The translations under genes were made by a program, and so were the position numbers. From assembly GCF_000379765.1 (NCBI RefSeq), contig NZ_KB903454.1:486987-550986 (forward strand): a stretch of DNA of 64,000 nt, given 5' to 3'. Below, piece by piece: positions 60,150 to 64,000 of this stretch (positions are counted from its first letter, which is position 1; each line of letters starts with the position of its first letter). Below the pieces are notes generated by a model. That model searched no databases. It saw only the letters and a program-made list of their open reading frames with translations, and had not been told where the DNA came from. This DNA is from Flexithrix dorotheae DSM 6795 (GTDB taxonomy: Bacteria; Bacteroidota; Bacteroidia; Cytophagales; Flammeovirgaceae).

Positions 60150-60441
60150 AGAAAGTAATCATTAGTTTGTGTTCCTTATCTGCTTCAGTACTTGTTGCTT
60201 TAAAATTCTCCATATTCTTTCTGCCTAAAATTTCATATGCTCCACCATCGCTTAAAATCATGCCTTCTGAGGTGGTGGGATCATCTCCGGTTTCCCAGAA
60301 ACGACCTGCTTTCAGTGGATTTGTGACCTGATCATTTGCATCCATACTGATGATACAACTCACTGCGCCTGGAGGCACGGTTAAACCCTGCACAGTATTT
60401 CCGATCTGGATAATAGCTTTGGAAATGGCATTTGATCTCAT
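60142..60441 (-). CDS. Small hypothetical protein, possible virion decoration type
   Basis: A 99-residue beta-rich protein, soluble, without signal peptide (MRSNAISKAIIQIGNTVQGL; TVPPGAVSCIISMDANDQVT; GGAYEILGRKNMENFKATST). The C-terminal half, ending HKLMITFYD, has the look of small beta-sandwich structural proteins of phages, where a residue pattern GxxILSDG-xxYEIxGxxNxxNF recurs. That match is from memory of general patterns and is weak. It overlaps the upstream RecA-like gene by 4 bp and the downstream fibre-like gene by 8 bp. Confidence 0.55.
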   Translation of the reverse strand: MRSNAISKAIIQIGNTVQGLTVPPGAVSCIISMDANDQVTNPLKAGRFWETGDDPTTSEGMILSDGGAYEILGRKNMENFKATSTEADKEHKLMITFYD

Positions 60442-62249
60442 AATAGGTCAATTAAAAGTTTTTCATCTTCATCTTTTGATAATTCCAGCTTGGGCGTAAA
60501 AAGCAGAACTGTTTTTTTTGCTGCAATTAGATATTTGTTTTCCAGGGAATTGCCACGGTTCTTTTCTGCAATGGCATAGTTGCGGACAAATGTGGGATCC
60601 ACTGTGACCACTTTTAGTACCACTGGTGCATCAAATTCAGCGGCTACACCTCCTTTTGTGCCACCAAGAGCATTTTGCTGGAAAATGACAATAAAAATAG
60701 TGTTGGGAAATTCACTTCTAAGTTCATCAAATCGGGTATTAGCTCCCCAGCTTTGCAGTTTTTGCCAACTGTCAATGACTACACAATCGAAAACGCTGGC
60801 AAACTTTTTAACCGTTTCAATCCCTTTTTCAGCTTCTCCTGAAATGGCCAACTGGCTTCTGTTTTTGGCTTTGATATTGGCTGTCACCAGTTTTTCAGTA
60901 TCCTTGGATTCCATGCCTCCCTGCTCCAGACTGAAAAATCCAACTTTTTTTCCTGTATCCAAAAAGGCATCAATGAGCTGTGTGACCAAAGTGGTTTTCC
61001 CACCTCCACGGTTTCCAGAGACCGTAATGGCCAGTTTATAAGGCTGAAGTTCTCCTAAAAACTTTCCCATTTCACCCGCCAGTTTAAAAGTAGGTGGCTT
61101 TGTAACTGGCTGATGAGCCAGCACAAAACCACCACTTTCAAGGACCGCTGGTTTAATGGTGTCAGGTATTTTAGGATCAGATTCAATGGTCATGGTCTTA
61201 TTTTTTGTAAGCGTTTTTTCAGAGTTTTTCTTAGAACTTTTTTTAATAGTTTTTACCGATCGGGCTTTTTTTTTAACAGGCTTTTTTCTTTTGGTTGGAG
61301 GAGACAAATGCACTCCTGGAATTCCACTTAATCCTGCCAGACTTTCTTTCTGAAGGGAAATACTTTCTTTATTTCCTCCAATAAAATCCTTTAGGCTCCT
61401 GGTGATTGTTTTGAGTTTTTCAAAGTACTTATCTGCTTTTAAAACTCTTCGGTTGGAAATGGCTTTTTCAATGCTCTTTTTTAAAAGTTCAGCGGACTTT
61501 TTGGTAATACCTTCTTTTCCCTGCAGGTTTAAATAGCGAATAATCAATCGCACACTGGGCAGGATTTCCAGTTGTTCCATCACCGATTGCATTTCCTGGA
61601 AAATCGTCTTAGAAAATTTGATGGTGATATTGGTTTGCCTTTTATCCAGCATGCCATTATAAGTCTTTTCCAGCTCCCGGTAAATGTTTCTTAAAAGCGG
61701 TTTGTTCTTTTGATCAAAAATTTCAGTTACCCCCTTTTTATTGAGCAAAACCGCTGCATTTCTGATTTGCGTCCTGCTTTTTACTTTCTGTTGCCAGCTT
61801 AAAAACTTTCGGATCTGTCTTTCGGATTCTGTGAAATTGGGCACCTGTTTTCGTGTACCCTTTTTTTCTTTGGATTTGGGTACATTAGTCTTTTTAGTTT
61901 TGGCCCTTTGAATTAAGGGTCTTGTAATTTTCTTGGGGACTTCTTTTTTTGCTGAATTTTGAATGGCAGTAGGATGCAATTCCTCTATCACTTCATACAA
62001 ATCATTGAAGTTATCCTGAAAGGCCTGATGGGAAAGCACCTGTTGATCTGAAAACTGTTTACTCAAATTCTCCATTAACACCAATTCCTCCTTTACTTCC
62101 CTGCTTAGGACAGCGGGATTAATGGATTTATACCGGTTAAGTATTACTTGTGTGGCCATTTTACCTAAAATTATTCTTTTTGTATCTTTGCCTTTAAGCA
62201 GTCGTTTCGCACGTTGAGAGCCACGGTGGAAATTCGTTTCCATGGGCAT
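60438..62249 (-). CDS. RecA/RadA-like ATPase with long basic N-terminal region
   Basis: A 603-residue protein. The first ~370 residues are basic and helical, rich in Lys/Arg/Ser, with a polybasic stretch (KRKKPVKKKARSVKTIKKSS, ~313-332). The C-terminal ~220 residues are a RecA-fold ATPase: Walker A SGNRGGGKTTLVTQLIDAFL (~407-426), a Walker B-like FDCVVIDSWQKLQSWG (~486-501) and a downstream QQNALGGTKGGVAAEFDAPV block (~523-542) that may be the gamma-phosphate sensor region. The ATG at 62,249 lies 9 bp after the upstream stop; an internal ATG at 62,159 is an alternative. It may bind DNA through its basic tail. Confidence 0.72.
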   Translation of the reverse strand: MPMETNFHRGSQRAKRLLKGKDTKRIILGKMATQVILNRYKSINPAVLSREVKEELVLMENLSKQFSDQQVLSHQAFQDNFNDLYEVIEELHPTAIQNSAKKEVPKKITRPLIQRAKTKKTNVPKSKEKKGTRKQVPNFTESERQIRKFLSWQQKVKSRTQIRNAAVLLNKKGVTEIFDQKNKPLLRNIYRELEKTYNGMLDKRQTNITIKFSKTIFQEMQSVMEQLEILPSVRLIIRYLNLQGKEGITKKSAELLKKSIEKAISNRRVLKADKYFEKLKTITRSLKDFIGGNKESISLQKESLAGLSGIPGVHLSPPTKRKKPVKKKARSVKTIKKSSKKNSEKTLTKNKTMTIESDPKIPDTIKPAVLESGGFVLAHQPVTKPPTFKLAGEMGKFLGELQPYKLAITVSGNRGGGKTTLVTQLIDAFLDTGKKVGFFSLEQGGMESKDTEKLVTANIKAKNRSQLAISGEAEKGIETVKKFASVFDCVVIDSWQKLQSWGANTRFDELRSEFPNTIFIVIFQQNALGGTKGGVAAEFDAPVVLKVVTVDPTFVRNYAIAEKNRGNSLENKYLIAAKKTVLLFTPKLELSKDEDEKLLIDLL

Positions 62250-62258
62250 GGCTCGCTG

Positions 62259-64000
62259 CTAAATTGGAGCTTTCAATAGCTCCTTTTTATTTTGAATTAA
62301 AAACTTTCCCAACCCAAACAAACTGGTTTGCTGTTTTGCAGCCTGGGCAATGTCATATTTTTTACCCAATAGTTTGTTGAGCTTATTGAATAGTCCCATG
62401 TAATTATCCTGATAAGGCTCTAATAATTCCTGCGCTTTCTTTTTGGTGATTTTACCCTCATGCGCTCCTTTCAGAAGCTTTTCTGTTTTCTCCTTCAGCA
62501 CATCCATGGCTTTTTTCTTTTCCCTTTTTAGTGCCTCAACCTGTCTTTCATAATCCTGTTCTACAGGAGATTTGGAAACTGTTTTTTTAAGATTGAGTCT
62601 TTTACCTGGAGGAATTTTCCCAAACTCAGTAATTTTATAAATAGCACTTTCCAATTTTTCCAGGAACATCCTTTTATTACTGATTTGTCCGGTCTTATTG
62701 CCATAAGCATCTCCCATAAGCCAGTCTGCAATTTCCTTTTCATGACTATCGGTTAATTCAGGAAACCTTACTCTTAATTCTCCAATCCAGTCCGCAATGG
62801 TATTCACCACAGATTTGCTTTGCACATCTGAGTTTTCCGTGGCCTTAATGCTATCAATAAGAAAACCTTCAGGATTCAGGTAAGATAAATTGAATATCTT
62901 TTTCCAGTTCTTTCCTTCATTTTTTTGAGCCAGCTCCACTACTTCTTTTTTACTTTTTTTCTGGTTTCTCAAAGACCTGTAATAATTGGCTCTTTCCGTA
63001 TCGGTTTCTTTAGTAGAAAGTGTGTTGGATTCCAGGGCGATTCTTTTTGCCTCTGTTTCACTTACCTGAATGATTTTGGCCGGAATACTTTTAAAGGATT
63101 TGCCACCTACTTTTTTACGCTTTTTAACCAGTTCTTTAAATGCCTGCGTTCTGGAGTGACCGGAAAGGATATATAGTTTACCAGCTGGAGATTTCCATAA
63201 TAATACCGGATCAAAAACTTCCCATCGAAAATTCCCACTTTCCACGGCCTCTAAAATCCTTTGCACCGATTCATGGGAATAATCAGTTTCCCTGTTTTGG
63301 AATAGCTTTTTATTCACATGAATTTTTGAAAGTGGAACAGCCTGAACTTTGGTTTGGGCATTGGATTTTTTACTTTTTAACTTCAGTAACCTAATCCTTT
63401 GTTTTTGGAGTTGAAGTTTTAATTTAACATCATCATTTATATTTCCTAAGCCTGATTTTAATTTAGCCTTCAATTTCAAAATCCTTATTCGCTGTTTTTG
63501 CAAGGCTAAAGCCAGCGATAAATCATCTTCTTTTTCCGCTCCTGGCTTATCAATGATTACCAGTCTTGATCTTACTCCAGTCTGTTTAAATGCTTCAGCT
63601 CCTTTGAATGAATTTTCGGGTAATGGTTCTTCTACCCCATCAATTTGATGAAGCCAATCTCTGAATGCAGTTTCCTTTTTTCCCTGCCTGAAAAATGCAC
63701 CTTCACCAATAATAGCCACCACTCGGCCTCCAGGTTTCAGGATGGAATAAGCATGCTGCAAATGCGCAATGTCCTGATTGTTTTCAAATGGTGGATTCAT
63801 AATGATTTTATCCGGAGCTTTTCCTGCTTCTGGCGTATAAAGCAAAAAATCATTGCCTACCAGGATAAAACCTTTCAATAAAAGGATTTGCTCCAGGCTC
63901 ACCATTCTTTCAATCACTTGCAGATCATTTTCAGGGTGCAATTCCCGAATGACTTCTGCAATGTGACCAAGGCCGGCACTAGGTTCTAATACAATTTCTC
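62259..64000 (-). CDS. DNA methylase-ParB-type polyvalent protein, N-terminus beyond window
   Basis: The frame remains open past base 64,000, so the N-terminus is missing. Visible parts in order: SAM-binding motif I EPSAGLGHIAEVIRELHP at the right edge, methylase motif IV IMNPPFENNQD, then LKPGGRVVAIIGEGAFFRQG, typical of N6-adenine methylases. Next come two copies of an LQKQRIR(I/L)LKLK helical repeat. A ParB-like nuclease/DNA-binding domain follows (IHVNKKLFQNRETDYS, then YILSGHSRTQAFKELV). The C-terminal ~300 residues are helical and charged. Combinations like this occur in phage and conjugative-element polyvalent proteins. It is the most upstream visible gene of the module. Confidence 0.78.
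   Translation of the reverse strand, partial: EIVLEPSAGLGHIAEVIRELHPENDLQVIERMVSLEQILLLKGFILVGNDFLLYTPEAGKAPDKIIMNPPFENNQDIAHLQHAYSILKPGGRVVAIIGEGAFFRQGKKETAFRDWLHQIDGVEEPLPENSFKGAEAFKQTGVRSRLVIIDKPGAEKEDDLSLALALQKQRIRILKLKAKLKSGLGNINDDVKLKLQLQKQRIRLLKLKSKKSNAQTKVQAVPLSKIHVNKKLFQNRETDYSHESVQRILEAVESGNFRWEVFDPVLLWKSPAGKLYILSGHSRTQAFKELVKKRKKVGGKSFKSIPAKIIQVSETEAKRIALESNTLSTKETDTERANYYRSLRNQKKSKKEVVELAQKNEGKNWKKIFNLSYLNPEGFLIDSIKATENSDVQSKSVVNTIADWIGELRVRFPELTDSHEKEIADWLMGDAYGNKTGQISNKRMFLEKLESAIYKITEFGKIPPGKRLNLKKTVSKSPVEQDYERQVEALKREKKKAMDVLKEKTEKLLKGAHEGKITKKKAQELLEPYQDNYMGLFNKLNKLLGKKYDIAQAAKQQTSLFGLGKFLIQNKKELLKAPI

Noticed and set aside
55951..64000. Calling the right-end module a tailed prophage
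   Set aside because: No portal, terminase, major capsid, tail-tube or lysis gene is recognisable within the window.
45061..64000. A second copy of the tRNA-Arg 3' end as attR
   Set aside because: I did not find a convincing repeat by eye. The right edge of the island may lie outside the window.

Overview
The window reads as chromosomal DNA of a Bacteroidota bacterium, most likely a gliding Cytophagales-type organism. The grounds are AT-rich intergenic DNA, little Shine-Dalgarno signal, a GldM homologue, a GSCFA-domain protein, an IntDOT-like tyrosine recombinase, a sigma-70 factor of the Bacteroidota type and several families typical of that phylum. This placement is inference from gene content, because no rRNA or marker gene is present.

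Positions 1-45,100 are core-type chromosome. They open with the end of a GH13 glycosidase and a GSCFA protein. Next comes a complete ebo cluster (eboA-F, 2396-9510), a six-gene set linked elsewhere to making or exporting a small metabolite. It is followed by anmK and pckA, and by a minus-strand group with a secreted protein, a Gfo/Idh oxidoreductase, a small membrane protein, a sigma factor and a lone gldM. A BtaA-like lipid enzyme, a metallophosphoesterase and a GH3 hexosaminidase follow. Then come nuoIJ (NuoI carries a long repeated basic/acidic tail) and a heterodisulfide-reductase-like iron-sulfur pair. After these are mgtE, fabF with an adjacent TetR regulator and two matching palindromic operators, a 1,211-residue membrane/TPR protein, START and rhodanese proteins, an S4 protein, a secreted RraA-like protein, a lipoprotein, an SDR and small hypothetical genes.

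At 44,730-45,039 lies a tRNA-Ser/Pro/Arg cluster. A tyrosine recombinase starts 111 bp after the tRNA-Arg, which looks like the left edge of an integrated island. The island holds an anti-phage type dCTP deaminase, a degenerate IS3-family element and a complete type I restriction-modification operon (hsdM-S-R).

From 55,951 to the right edge there is a tight eight-gene minus-strand operon of mobile-element character. Going downstream it encodes a DNA methylase-ParB protein (running off the window), a RecA-like ATPase with a long basic N-terminus, a small protein, a propeller plus beta-helix protein, two small or medium unknown proteins, a membrane-anchored protein and a helical protein. I cannot match this set to a named system. 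It is the best candidate in the window for something undescribed, although it could be part of a larger prophage-like element continuing beyond 64,000.
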